Assembly (NCBI RefSeq): GCF_037969725.1
Contig: NZ_CP150203.1
Coordinates: 5,594,001 to 5,658,000, forward strand
Length of the DNA: 64,000 nucleotides
Direction: 5' to 3'
DNA from: Paenibacillus sp. FSL W8-0426
GTDB lineage: Bacteria; Bacillota; Bacilli; Paenibacillales; Paenibacillaceae
Each line of letters opens with the position of its first letter. Position 1 is the first letter of the stretch. The notes below the pieces were generated by a model that was given only the letters and a program-made list of their open reading frames with translations, was not told the origin of the DNA and did no database searches. Positions 1 through 7,661 of this stretch are shown piece after piece. Both the position numbers and the translations under genes were made by a program.

Positions 1-215
1 TCGCGTACCGATTGCTTCAATGCTCCAATGACGCCAGCATCGATGGCATCGAACCCCTGAGGAATGTAAAGCACCTTTATATCGCGCAATGGCAGCTTGA
101 ACCCCTCCACTCTTGCCATCACGGCCTGACAACCACCGAATCTGCGGCCTTCCGCGTATCCGCAGCGATATGCCGCTTCCGATTCCGTCAATGGCCGGTG
201 CCTTTTTTTTGTCAC
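1..215 (-). CDS. CgeB-like spore glycosyltransferase, N-terminal part (runs off the window)
   Basis: Reading the minus strand from a GTG at 213-215 gives an open frame of 71 codons that continues past base 1. A ribosome site (GGGTGAAGGA) lies just upstream. The start is basic (VTKKRHRPLTESEAAY), followed by GYAEGRRFGG and then IKVLYIPQGFDAID. This layout, a Gly-aromatic motif followed by a short beta strand of the type KVLYIPQGFD, is what I recall for Paenibacillus proteins of the CgeB family. CgeB acts in spore-surface maturation and glycosylation in B. subtilis. The assignment rests on this short N-terminus only, so the family call is tentative. The frame itself is convincing. Confidence 0.5.
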   Translation of the reverse strand, partial: MTKKRHRPLTESEAAYRCGYAEGRRFGGCQAVMARVEGFKLPLRDIKVLYIPQGFDAIDAGVIGALKQSVR

Positions 216-394
216 ATCCTTCACCCTGACTTCCTGCAGGAGAACCCGAATTGGATTCTCCCCGAGATTTGATCTTCCCTCTAAAGGATATGCCCTAGGG
301 TCAGATGCATCATGGACGGCTGTCCTGCTGAGCGCAAAATTGGCGCATGCCCGAGCCAATAGCCTGTACGGGCATGTCCGCTCCTGCGGGGACG

Positions 395-425
395 CAAAAA
401 AACCCGGGGGAAATATCCCGCCGGG
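395..425 (-). terminator. Rho-independent terminator after the four-gene small-protein operon
   Basis: On the minus strand CCCGGCGGG pairs with CCCCCGGG around ATATTT, with one bulged C, and is followed by seven T. It lies 60 nt after the stop of the Lys/Arg-rich gene at 486. Confidence 0.8.
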
Positions 426-485
426 CAACATCATGCCGCTGGTCCGGATGAATGAGACGGTCTGGAAAATGACTCCATTAGTCTG

Positions 486-818
486 TTACTGCGCCTTGTA
501 CGCCAGTTGATGTCCGTCCTCGAATCCCTTCGCGAAACCCGCGTTGAATCCCTCGTTGTACGCTTCGTTGTATCCCTGGCCGTACGCATTGTCCGGATTG
601 GGATCGGTGGGCGTAGCCGGCGCGACCGATTGTACGGGATCTTGGCGCCGTACGGCCGTACGTTTCTTTTTTCTAAGCCACGCTTTGCGTCCCCGAAGCG
701 TGCGTTTGCGAAGCACAGGTTTGCTTTTGGCGGCTCGCGGCTTGCGAACTTTGCGCAGACGAGCACCGCGAGCTACGAGCGCTCTTTTTTTCGACCCTAC
801 TTTTTTCTTCTTCAACAT
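486..818 (-). CDS. Lys/Arg-rich small protein with Gly-aromatic repeat
   Basis: A 110-residue protein of unknown function. The start at 818 has AGGAGG nine bases upstream and overlaps the previous stop as TGAGATG. An upstream ATG at 860 has no such site. Residues 1-60 are strongly basic (MLKKKK, then many Arg and Lys). Residues 61-80 are Pro/Ala-rich. The C-terminus holds repeated Gly-aromatic steps (GYNEAYNEGFNAGFAKG). The same basic-then-Gly-aromatic layout occurs in the glycosyltransferases at 33.1 kb and 34.8 kb and in the partial gene at the left edge. A spore-coat-associated role is an inference. It is the last gene of the operon 1772 to 486. Confidence 0.75.
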   Translation of the reverse strand: MLKKKKVGSKKRALVARGARLRKVRKPRAAKSKPVLRKRTLRGRKAWLRKKKRTAVRRQDPVQSVAPATPTDPNPDNAYGQGYNEAYNEGFNAGFAKGFEDGHQLAYKAQ

Positions 819-819
819 C

Positions 820-1119
820 TCAACATTCCTCCTGTATGCCCGGAACGATGCGTACTGCATATCCGGGTTCTTTGAGCCACGGCACGCTTGGCTCTCCCTG
901 CTGAATGCGGGCCAGCCTGATTCCCGTCACCATACAGGACATTTCTTCCTGATACCGGCTCAGCAAACGAATATTCTCGGCAATACTGCGAGCGGACAGC
1001 TCCGAAATGGCGGATACGCTGGCTACGCTGTCCAGAATACGGGCTAACGCCTCCTGGCTGTGCGCAATGGATTCAATGAGAGCCAGCTTGACTTCCTGTT
1101 CACGCCTCAACAGATTCAT
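820..1119 (-). CDS. Small helical protein, paralogue 3
   Basis: A 99-residue, mostly alpha-helical protein of unknown function. Its start overlaps the previous stop by four bases (1116-1119), so it is probably translationally coupled. The segment IAHSQEALARILDSVASV resembles IAQSHQQLARVLDAKR in the gene at 1482 and, more loosely, the N-terminus of the gene at 1116. The three therefore look like diverged copies. There is no signal peptide, membrane helix or catalytic motif. The C-terminus ends in Cys. Confidence 0.75.
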   Translation of the reverse strand: MNLLRREQEVKLALIESIAHSQEALARILDSVASVSAISELSARSIAENIRLLSRYQEEMSCMVTGIRLARIQQGEPSVPWLKEPGYAVRIVPGIQEEC

Positions 1120-1457
1120 TTTCCCATGTCCCCCATGTCCATACCGCCAAACATGCCTCCGTCCATGCCGCCTTCTTGCTCATTCTCATCCTTGACCATC
1201 AGTGCTTTCAGGTTGTTGCACAGGCCGGTCTCCATCCGTGTTAAGCCTTCCAGCACTTCAATGAGCTGATCATGTACTTTGAGCGGCTCTGCCACCTGAT
1301 CACCGTGGGTCAGAAACGTGTCGCCGTTCAGATGATTCAACATCCATGTCCTCACCTTTTCGGCCTCGATCGCCTTGGCCTCCAGAATAAGCGCAATATT
1401 CCACTGCATCTTCGCTGCCGCATCCAACATCTGAATCAAGCTCTTCTCTTTGCTCAT
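1116..1457 (-). CDS. Small helical protein with Gly/Met-rich tail, paralogue 2
   Basis: A 113-residue protein of unknown function. The first 90 residues are predicted helical (MLDAAAKMQWNIALILEAKA and further heptad-like segments). The last 20 residues are a Gly-Met-Asp tail (GGMDGGMFGGMDMGDMGK) with no obvious fold. The tail might bind metal or act as an adhesive spacer, but nothing in the sequence proves either. It starts 24 nt after the upstream gene and overlaps the next start by four bases. Confidence 0.75.
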   Translation of the reverse strand: MSKEKSLIQMLDAAAKMQWNIALILEAKAIEAEKVRTWMLNHLNGDTFLTHGDQVAEPLKVHDQLIEVLEGLTRMETGLCNNLKALMVKDENEQEGGMDGGMFGGMDMGDMGK

Positions 1458-1481
1458 GCCCCTTCACCCGCCTTCCGGGCC

Positions 1482-1772
1482 CTATTCTTCTTCTTCTTGA
1501 TCCGCCATTTCACGCATAACCTGGGTCAATGTTTCGGCTACCGCCTCCTCCAGATCCGCCAAGCCTCCCAAGTAGGAGATGATGCTTTTGTTGATGTTTC
1601 CCGAGCTGCCCAACAGACCCTCAACGCCATCGAGCTCCGGCTCGATATCCGGCAAATGATTGATGATTTCAGCCATGCGCACAGCGACTTGGCGCTTGGC
1701 GTCCAGCACGCGTGCAAGCTGTTGGTGGGATTGTGCAATGTGCGAGAATATTTCATCGATCTTGCTCTGCAT
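1482..1772 (-). CDS. Small helical protein with acidic tail, paralogue 1
   Basis: A 96-residue helical protein of unknown function and the first gene of the small-protein operon. The start at 1772 has AGGAGG six bases upstream. The motif IAQSHQQLARVLDAKRQ is shared with the gene at 820. The C-terminus is acidic (ADQEEEE). It has no signal peptide or membrane segment. The promoter should lie between 1773 and about 1890, but no convincing consensus was seen there. Confidence 0.75.
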   Translation of the reverse strand: MQSKIDEIFSHIAQSHQQLARVLDAKRQVAVRMAEIINHLPDIEPELDGVEGLLGSSGNINKSIISYLGGLADLEEAVAETLTQVMREMADQEEEE

Positions 1773-1812
1773 GGTTCTCCTCCTAACCGATGCGGCCTGT
1801 TCAATCCATACG

Positions 1813-1857
1813 AAAAACCCGGCCTATCAGCATTTGCCTGCTACAGCATATGCCGGG
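1813..1857 (-). terminator. Terminator of the tcy operon
   Basis: On the minus strand CCCGGC and GCCGGG flank about 28 bases and are followed by TTTTT. It sits 40 nt after the stop of the ATPase gene at 1897. Confidence 0.65.
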
Positions 1858-1896
1858 CCGGGATCGTCAGTTACTCCAGCTTGCGCCTATATATCG

Positions 1897-2649
1897 TCAA
1901 ATCACATAACTCCAATCCGGCGAATACCGGCTGAGGAACTGGCGAGTCCGTTCCTGCTTGGGCCTCACGAAAATTTCCTCGGGCGCGCCTTCTTCGACAA
2001 TGCTGCCTCCATCCATGAAAACGACGTGATTCGCCACCTCGCGGGCAAAACCCATCTCATGCGTAACCACAATCATTGTGATCCCTTCCTGGGCAATGGA
2101 GCGGATGACGGACAACACCTCGCCTACCAACTCCGGATCGAGGGCGGATGTCGGCTCGTCGAACAGGATGACTTCCGGATTGAGCGCCAGCGCCCGGGCA
2201 ATACCCACCCGCTGCTGCTGTCCACCCGAAAGCATGCTGGGATAGGATGCGATTTTGTCCGATAAGCCCACCTGATCCAGGACGCGAAGGGCACGCTGGC
2301 GAGCCTCCTCTTTAGGGACCCTTTGGGCCACGATGAGTCCTTCCGTCACGTTCTCCAGCACCGTTTTGTGTTTGAACAGGTTATAATGCTGAAACACCAT
2401 TGCCGTCTTGCGCCGAAGCTGCAATATATCCTGCTTCTTTGCATGTTTGCAATCGACGGTTAATCCGCTGATATCGACTTGCCCCTCATCTGCCCGTTCC
2501 AAAAAATTGACGCACCGCAGCAGCGTGGTTTTGCCTGAACCGCTCGGGCCGAGAATCGCCACGACGTCCCCTTGCTCCACGGTGAGGTCTATGCCTTTCA
2601 GTACCTCCTGTTTGGCAAACGATTTGCGTATGTTGGTCAACGTAATCAT
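1897..2649 (-). CDS. tcyN: Amino-acid (cystine-type) ABC transporter ATP-binding protein
   Basis: A 250-residue polar amino-acid transporter ATPase. Walker A is GPSGSGKT at about 34-41. The Q-loop is VFQHYNLF, the signature LSGGQQQR is near 141, Walker B is [13 protein letters not shown], and the switch histidine is in VVTHEMGFA. Sequence features such as [20 protein letters not shown] and the C-terminal RTRQFLSR block resemble B. subtilis TcyN (YtmN), which energises uptake of cystine and related sulfur compounds. It overlaps the permease by four bases (ATGA) and has AAAGGAGG upstream. The cystine specificity is inferred from family resemblance and from sulfur genes nearby. Confidence 0.8.
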   Translation of the reverse strand: MITLTNIRKSFAKQEVLKGIDLTVEQGDVVAILGPSGSGKTTLLRCVNFLERADEGQVDISGLTVDCKHAKKQDILQLRRKTAMVFQHYNLFKHKTVLENVTEGLIVAQRVPKEEARQRALRVLDQVGLSDKIASYPSMLSGGQQQRVGIARALALNPEVILFDEPTSALDPELVGEVLSVIRSIAQEGITMIVVTHEMGFAREVANHVVFMDGGSIVEEGAPEEIFVRPKQERTRQFLSRYSPDWSYVI

Positions 2650-3356
2650 GAGACCCCTCCTTTGCTGTACCTTGCAACCCTGCGCTCAAGCAGCGCCGTG
2701 ATCCGCTCGGCAATGATGGTCAATCCCCAGTAAATGAAGGCCGCGGCGATAAAGGCCTCCAGAAACTTCAGGCTGACCGAGGCCACGACGTCCGCCTTGC
2801 CCAAAATATCCATCTGGGATACGGTAAAGGCCAGCGTCGAGCCGTGCAAAAAACCGACAAACATGCTGCACAGATTCGGCAGCACTGCCCCGATAGCCTG
2901 CGGAATAATGATCCTCCGCAATGCCTGGAGCGTGGTCATTCCTACGGCGCGTGCCGCCTCCATCTGTCCCGGGTCCACCGCAAGAATGCCGGAGCGGATG
3001 ATTTCGGACATGTAAGCTCCCGCCGTGAGAGAGAAGGCCAGCAGCACGAAAACTAGAATCGGAATCGATGCCGAATGAAACCCCCAGCCGTAACGCTCCG
3101 ACAATTTGTCGATAATCATCGGGATGCCGTAATAAATGAGAAACAAATGCATCAGCATCGGCGTGCCGCGGAAGAACGATACATAGAACCCGGCCGCCCG
3201 ATGAATCCATCGCACCCGGTAGATACGGATCAGCGCGGTGGCGAGCCCGATGCCCAAACCGGCGACGAGCGGAACAATCGTAATGACAAGCGTCAGCGGC
3301 AATGCCTTCAGGATCTGGAAAAAAGACGTGAATATAAAATGGAAATCAATCGACAT
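2646..3356 (-). CDS. tcyM: Amino-acid (cystine-type) ABC transporter permease
   Basis: A HisM/GlnP-type permease of about 236 residues with roughly five membrane segments. It carries the family EAA-type loop ([20 protein letters not shown]). The ATG at 3356 follows GGGGTGA, and the longer reading from 3371 would use a TTG inside the upstream gene. It starts 4 nt after the tcyL stop and overlaps tcyN by 4 nt, so these are one transcript. Order and length match TcyM in the B. subtilis tcyJKLMN operon. Confidence 0.8.
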   Translation of the reverse strand: MSIDFHFIFTSFFQILKALPLTLVITIVPLVAGLGIGLATALIRIYRVRWIHRAAGFYVSFFRGTPMLMHLFLIYYGIPMIIDKLSERYGWGFHSASIPILVFVLLAFSLTAGAYMSEIIRSGILAVDPGQMEAARAVGMTTLQALRRIIIPQAIGAVLPNLCSMFVGFLHGSTLAFTVSQMDILGKADVVASVSLKFLEAFIAAAFIYWGLTIIAERITALLERRVARYSKGGVS

Positions 3357-3360
3357 AGGT

Positions 3361-4104
3361 TCACCCCGCAATCCGTTTCAGCCATTTGGCGCTGGCTGGC
3401 GGCAGGCCCGCTTCGTTTTTGCGCTCATGGCGCTGCAACCTGCGTTCCGTGCGCGCGAAGCCTTTTTCCAGCACAATGACGATGATGTAATAAATGATCG
3501 ACAGGCTGATGTAAACCTCCAACGCGTGGGAGGTTGCCGAAATCAGCGTTTGGCCTCTGCCCACCATATCCATGACGCCGATGGAAAAAGCCAGCGATGT
3601 ATCCTTGAGCGAACCGATCAGCGTATTGGCCATGTTGGGAAAAGCGACGACCAACGCCTGCGGTACTACGATCCGGCGAAAAGATTGAAATGCCGTCATG
3701 CCCGCAGCATAGGCTGCCTCGGTCTGTCCTTTGTCCACGCTGCGCACCGCGCCGCGGAAAATCTCCGCAAAGGATGCCGCGTCGCTCAGCGCATAAGTCA
3801 CGATGACGAACAGCACCGGATCTGCCCGCGAAAGGTCAATGCCTAGCGGTTTCAACAGTTCCGGCAAGCCGTAGTACACCAGAAACAGCTTGATCAGAAT
3901 CGGCGTGCCCCGCATAAAAGAGACATATAGGGTGGCCAGTTGGCTCAGCACCGGAACCCGATACAGCCTGGGGACAGCCAGCAGCAGTCCACCGATCAAT
4001 CCTAGCACGATGGAGCCGCCGAGCACGATGAGCGTAATATGCAAATATCGCAGCAGTTCCGGCACAAAGTCCAGAACAAGCGACAGATCGAACGATTTTC
4101 CCAT
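3361..4104 (-). CDS. tcyL: Amino-acid (cystine-type) ABC transporter permease
   Basis: A 247-residue permease, the partner of the gene at 2646. It has several membrane helices beginning YLHITLIVLGGSIVLG. The coupling loop AVRSVDKGQTEAAYAAGMTA matches the HisM family EAA motif. It is preceded by GGGAAG and lies 23 nt after the binding-protein gene. The two permeases would form the heterodimeric channel for the ATPase at 1897. Confidence 0.8.
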   Translation of the reverse strand: MGKSFDLSLVLDFVPELLRYLHITLIVLGGSIVLGLIGGLLLAVPRLYRVPVLSQLATLYVSFMRGTPILIKLFLVYYGLPELLKPLGIDLSRADPVLFVIVTYALSDAASFAEIFRGAVRSVDKGQTEAAYAAGMTAFQSFRRIVVPQALVVAFPNMANTLIGSLKDTSLAFSIGVMDMVGRGQTLISATSHALEVYISLSIIYYIIVIVLEKGFARTERRLQRHERKNEAGLPPASAKWLKRIAG

Positions 4105-4127
4105 GTCTTCCCTACGCTCCTTTAGGT

Positions 4128-4967
4128 CTACTCCTCAACCGTATAATCCGCGCCAAGCCATTCGGTGCTTAGCTTGCTCAACGTGCCATCCTCTTTAATG
4201 GATTTGAGCGCTTCGTCGATTTTGCTCTTCAGTTCTACCTCGTCCTTGTTCAGGATGAAATACACCTTGGAATTGGATAGGGTATCCCCCACCGTTTTCA
4301 ATTGCGCATCCACGGCCTTGTTCTGATAATCGATGGCAAACGGCGTGCTGATCGTTGCGTCCACCCGGCCTGTTTTGATCTGGGTTATTGTGTCTTCACC
4401 GGCACCGGAGTAAACGATGTCGATGGCGTTGTCGTGCTCCGCATTCCACTTTTCAGCCAATACCGCCGCATTGCTTGTGGCGCCTACGATCAATTTTTTG
4501 CCTTTCAGGTCGTCGATGGATTTGACGTCCTGGTTTTTCTCGCTCACGACCACTTTATTAGGGAAAATGTTATATGCTTCGTCATTGAACAGGAACTTGG
4601 CCTGTCTTTCCTCATTCACTTCCATCTGATGGGCGATGACGTCTATTTTTTTCGTTTCGAGACTGAGCAGCAGGTTTTTGAACTCCATCGTGCTGAATTC
4701 GAATTCGTATTCCGGCAAACGTTTGTCGATTTCGCGAATCAATTCCACGTCATAACCCGTCAGCTTGCCGTTTTCGTCAATGAAGCAAACGTTGGGAAAC
4801 TGCGTGCCGGTCCCGACGATAATTTTCTTTACCGTGCCCTGACTGGAATTTGTCCCAGAGCTGGCCTCATCCGCTCCTCCTCCGGCACTGCAGCCTGCAA
4901 GCACCGCCAGCATGGTGATGAACAGCATCGCTGTCCGAATCTTTTTGATCCCCTTTTGCTTACCCAT
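4128..4967 (-). CDS. Extracellular amino-acid (cystine-type) binding lipoprotein
   Basis: A 279-residue SBP_bac_3 protein that delivers substrate to the TcyLMN-like permease. It has a lipoprotein signal with lipobox LAGC at about residue 26. Typical family blocks follow: GTGTQFPNVCFIDENGKLTGYDVELIREI at the start and TEWLG at the end. It is the first gene of the operon, with GGAGGAGATC upstream. It resembles TcyJ/TcyK. A CymR-like site lies about 80 nt upstream at 5045-5070. Confidence 0.8.
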   Translation of the reverse strand: MGKQKGIKKIRTAMLFITMLAVLAGCSAGGGADEASSGTNSSQGTVKKIIVGTGTQFPNVCFIDENGKLTGYDVELIREIDKRLPEYEFEFSTMEFKNLLLSLETKKIDVIAHQMEVNEERQAKFLFNDEAYNIFPNKVVVSEKNQDVKSIDDLKGKKLIVGATSNAAVLAEKWNAEHDNAIDIVYSGAGEDTITQIKTGRVDATISTPFAIDYQNKAVDAQLKTVGDTLSNSKVYFILNKDEVELKSKIDEALKSIKEDGTLSKLSTEWLGADYTVEE

Positions 4968-5044
4968 TCCCGATCTCCTCCAATGGCTTTGGCGCCAAAT
5001 ATGATGTGTCCTCCCATTCCCCTCTTCCGATTTATATTAACAAC

Positions 5045-5070
5045 CATTCTTACTTGTATAGTCGGAATTA
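5045..5070 (-). promoter_or_regulatory. CymR-like sulfur-regulon site upstream of the tcy operon
   Basis: On the minus strand TAATTC and AGAATG are separated by 14 bases. The same arrangement (TAAWNC, 14 bases, GGAATW) occurs upstream of the glutaredoxin-like gene and the 446-residue monooxygenase. A possible -10 (TATACA) lies inside. From memory, the CymR consensus has the same half sites with a spacer near this length. Confidence 0.35.
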
Positions 5071-5177
5071 GATTGAACCAAGAATATCATCGCGCCCATG
5101 TCCAGGCAATATGCCAGGCAATAGGAGATGTTGATATCGTTATAGAATTTCTCTATTCCTGACGGTGGCCCCTCGCC

Positions 5178-5217
5178 AAAAAAGCCGCTCCCCTTGGACT
5201 CGTCCGGGAAACGGCTT
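5178..5217 (-). terminator. Terminator of the gene at 5238
   Basis: On the minus strand AAGCCGTTTCCC pairs with GGGGAGCGGCTT, with small mismatches, and is followed by TTTTTT. It lies 20 nt after the stop of the 110-residue gene. Confidence 0.8.
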
Positions 5218-5237
5218 CTTTCATTCATGATGCTATG

Positions 5238-5570
5238 CTATCTGCGACTGGCCCATTTGATTTTGCGGGCGATCTCTTCCCGCTGCACCTGCAGCAGTCC
5301 GATCCGTTCCTCCCATTTCTCCCGCTCATCATTCGATTGAGCCACTGGGAGCTGGCCCAGCAACCCAGTCAGTCGACTGTTGATTGTCGTAAATCTCGTC
5401 CATAATTCATCTTCAGGCGATTCCTGCCGCTCCACCCCGGGCTGAAAAATTTTGAGCTGATGGATAAGGGACTGCTGCCATTCCTGATCCTGAATTTGGA
5501 TGGCAAAATGCAAAAGATCCAGATAGTCGTCGATTTGCAATGATACGCCGCAATCAGGTTTCGTTCTCAT
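5238..5570 (-). CDS. Hypothetical 110-residue helical cytosolic protein
   Basis: I do not recognise the family. The protein is predicted helical, with no signal peptide or membrane segment. It carries one Cys near the N-terminus, a central Trp/Gln-rich stretch (QDQEWQQSLIHQL) and a C-terminal coiled-coil-like part (REKWEERIGLLQVQREEIARKI). A good terminator follows. It is a single-gene unit between the tcy operon and modB, with no functional clue from its neighbours. Confidence 0.65.
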   Translation of the reverse strand: MRTKPDCGVSLQIDDYLDLLHFAIQIQDQEWQQSLIHQLKIFQPGVERQESPEDELWTRFTTINSRLTGLLGQLPVAQSNDEREKWEERIGLLQVQREEIARKIKWASRR

Positions 5571-5751
5571 AGTCGTCTCTCCTTAGTTCAGTGCTTTGGT
5601 TGGAGTCAGTCTCTTCTATTTTACAGGATGAAGGTTCGTTTAGGCGATAGTTTGCAGAAGAAAAGTTGTAAATTTTTTGTTTAATCAGATGGTGATTTGC
5701 CACAATTGGATCGCGGGCTTGCCGGATGCATTGAAGCCTTCAATGAACATA

Positions 5752-5786
5752 TAACCCGCCTCAAGGACATATCCTTGCGCGGGTTA
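5752..5786 (-). terminator. Hairpin downstream of modB (possible terminator)
   Basis: TAACCCGC, three bases, AAGGA, CATA, TCCTT, three bases, GCGGGTTA form a long stem about 50 nt after the modB stop. The T-run on the minus strand is poor, so it may be an mRNA-stabilising hairpin rather than a strong terminator. Confidence 0.5.
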
Positions 5787-5832
5787 CTCTGGAATCGATA
5801 CAACGTACCCTTTCAGACCCTGCCTGCACAGT

Positions 5833-6516
5833 TCAAGAGCCGTCTCGATGAGACTGCCTCGTACATAACAGCATTAAAAACGAAATGACGATCACGGCGC
5901 CCGTCCATGCCCAGGCCATGGGCTGATTTCCCGAATCCACAGCTACATAGATCGCGGTAGGCACCGTTTGCGTTTTGCCCGGAATGTTTCCCGCAATCAT
6001 TAACGTAGCTCCGAACTCCCCAAGCGCCCGGGCAAAGCCCAGGATAAAGGCCGTCATGAGCGCCCTCCCGGCGAGTGGCAACGAGATATATCGAAATACT
6101 TGCCACTCGTTCGCACCGATAGATCTCCCGGCATCCTCCAGATCGCGGTCGATTCCCGCAAAACCGGACTTCATCGTCTGATAGACCAAAGGAAAAGCCA
6201 CCACAACCGAGGCGATCACCGCGGCCCACCAGGTAAAAATGACCGGAGCGGAAAAAATCGCTTCAATCCATCGTCCGAGCAAGCTTTTGCGTCCGAGCAG
6301 CACCAGCAGCAAAAATCCGACGACCGTTGGCGGCAGCACCAAAGGGAGCATAAATGCCGTCTCCAGCAACACTTTGCCCCGAAACGAACGGCGGGACATG
6401 AACCAGGCTACGGCAATGCCCAGAACGGCCGCAACGATGCTGGATAATAACGCGACCTGCAACGATAAGCGAACGGGAGGCCAGAATGCCCCCCAATCGA
6501 TGGTCGTTCCGCTCAT
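5833..6516 (-). CDS. modB: Molybdate ABC transporter permease
   Basis: A 227-residue ModB/CysT-type inner-membrane permease with about five hydrophobic helices. The family EAA loop reads LEDAGRSIGANEWQVFRYISLPLAGRAL, broken here at its conserved G and P positions. ARALGEFGATLMIAGNIPGKT is a typical ModB block. Its start overlaps the modA stop by four bases (ATGA). No modC ATPase follows: after the stop there is only a 260-bp gap and then an unrelated gene. The short polar C-terminus (TRQSHRDGS) is slightly unusual. Confidence 0.9.
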   Translation of the reverse strand: MSGTTIDWGAFWPPVRLSLQVALLSSIVAAVLGIAVAWFMSRRSFRGKVLLETAFMLPLVLPPTVVGFLLLVLLGRKSLLGRWIEAIFSAPVIFTWWAAVIASVVVAFPLVYQTMKSGFAGIDRDLEDAGRSIGANEWQVFRYISLPLAGRALMTAFILGFARALGEFGATLMIAGNIPGKTQTVPTAIYVAVDSGNQPMAWAWTGAVIVISFLMLLCTRQSHRDGS

Positions 6517-7385
6517 TCCGCGATGGAGAAACCGTATTTGGTGAACACGTCCAGCACCTCGGGCGTTTGCAAATAGGCATAGAATTTTTCGGCTTCCGCA
6601 CGATGCTTCGTAGCTGTGATAATACCTGCCGGGTAGTTGGCTGGCGTATAGCTGGCCTTGTCCACTTCAAAGGCAATCTTTACCTGGTCGGATGTCAAAG
6701 CATCCGTTTTGTACACGAAGCCTGCATCGGCATTGCCTGTCTCCACATATTGCAGCACCTGTCTAACATCCTTGCCCTGCACCAGCTTGCTTTCCAACTG
6801 GTCCCACAGTTTGGAGTAAGTCAGGGCTTCCTTGGCATATGTACCCGCAGGCACGCTTTCCGGAATGCCGATGGCTACGGTACGGATCGCATCAGATGTC
6901 AGATCCTTTTCGCTCGCGATGTTGTTTTGGCTATCTGCGGGCACGATGGCAACGAGTGCGTTTTGCAGCAGGTTTTTCTGGTCTGCCGAAGCGATCAGCT
7001 GTTCATCGACCGGTGCGTTCATGTTTTTGGTCGCAGCGGACACGAACACATCGGCCGGGGCTCCTTGTTCAATTTGCTGCTGCAGCGCTCCGGATGCTCC
7101 GAAATTAAAGCTTAAATCGATGTTTGGATTTTCGCTCTCAAATCCTTTTTCAATCTCGCCCATGGCATCCGTAAGACTTGCCGCCGCCGAGATGGTCAAT
7201 GTTACTTTTTCCTGAGGCTCCGTACTGCCTGCAGAAGCGTTATCGCCAGTCGTTGCCGTCGTCGAAGCCGCTTGGTCACCCGTGGTGGCCGATTCTGCAG
7301 CATTGCTGTTTGCTCCGCAGCCGCTCAGCACCAACGCCAATCCCAATGTCATGCTTCCCAATATGTAACCCAATTTCTTTTTCAT
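6513..7385 (-). CDS. modA: Molybdate-binding lipoprotein
   Basis: A 290-residue periplasmic-binding-type lipoprotein. The signal ends in the lipobox LSGC at about residue 23. A Thr/Ala/Ser-rich linker (25-55) follows, then the ModA core starting LTISAAASLTDAMGEIEKGFE. The family blocks FNFGASGALQQQIEQGAPADVF and VPAGTYAKEAL, which hold oxyanion-contacting residues, are present. It is the first gene of modAB. Its promoter region carries five 10-bp tandem repeats that a divergently encoded regulator could bind. Confidence 0.92.
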   Translation of the reverse strand: MKKKLGYILGSMTLGLALVLSGCGANSNAAESATTGDQAASTTATTGDNASAGSTEPQEKVTLTISAAASLTDAMGEIEKGFESENPNIDLSFNFGASGALQQQIEQGAPADVFVSAATKNMNAPVDEQLIASADQKNLLQNALVAIVPADSQNNIASEKDLTSDAIRTVAIGIPESVPAGTYAKEALTYSKLWDQLESKLVQGKDVRQVLQYVETGNADAGFVYKTDALTSDQVKIAFEVDKASYTPANYPAGIITATKHRAEAEKFYAYLQTPEVLDVFTKYGFSIAE

Positions 7386-7400
7386 CCGGTCTCCCCCAAT

Positions 7401-7450
7401 GTTATGTTTCGTTATAACTAGTTATAATTAATTATAATTCATTATACATA
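7401..7450. promoter_or_regulatory. Five tandem 10-bp repeats between modA and its regulator (candidate operator)
   Basis: Reading the plus strand in tens gives GTTATGTTTC, GTTATAACTA, GTTATAATTA, ATTATAATTC and ATTATACATA. The helical-turn spacing puts the same TTATA face on one side of the DNA. The block starts 15 nt upstream of the modA start codon, so it lies in the leader or promoter region. Confidence 0.5.
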
Positions 7451-7661
7451 AGATCGATCAAATGAAAAGGTGACATAAAGCACACTTGCCCTATTTTTGG
7501 CTTTCTTTATGGCTCGCTGCGTCCCTTTTGGTTTATCGCGCCCGGCAGGAATGGTATAGTACAAGAGGCACGGTAAATTGAACACGCCCCAACCGGAAGC
7601 GGAATCGCAGCAACGAACCATAGATGACATACATGTACCTTTTTGAAGGAGGCGCTTCACC

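Noticed and set aside
12-272. 86-residue plus-strand frame at the left edge
   Set aside because: It opposes a better minus-strand frame with a ribosome site and motif content.
5037-5228. 63-residue minus-strand frame upstream of the tcy operon
   Set aside because: It overlaps the terminator hairpin at 5178-5217, lacks a ribosome site and shows no family resemblance.
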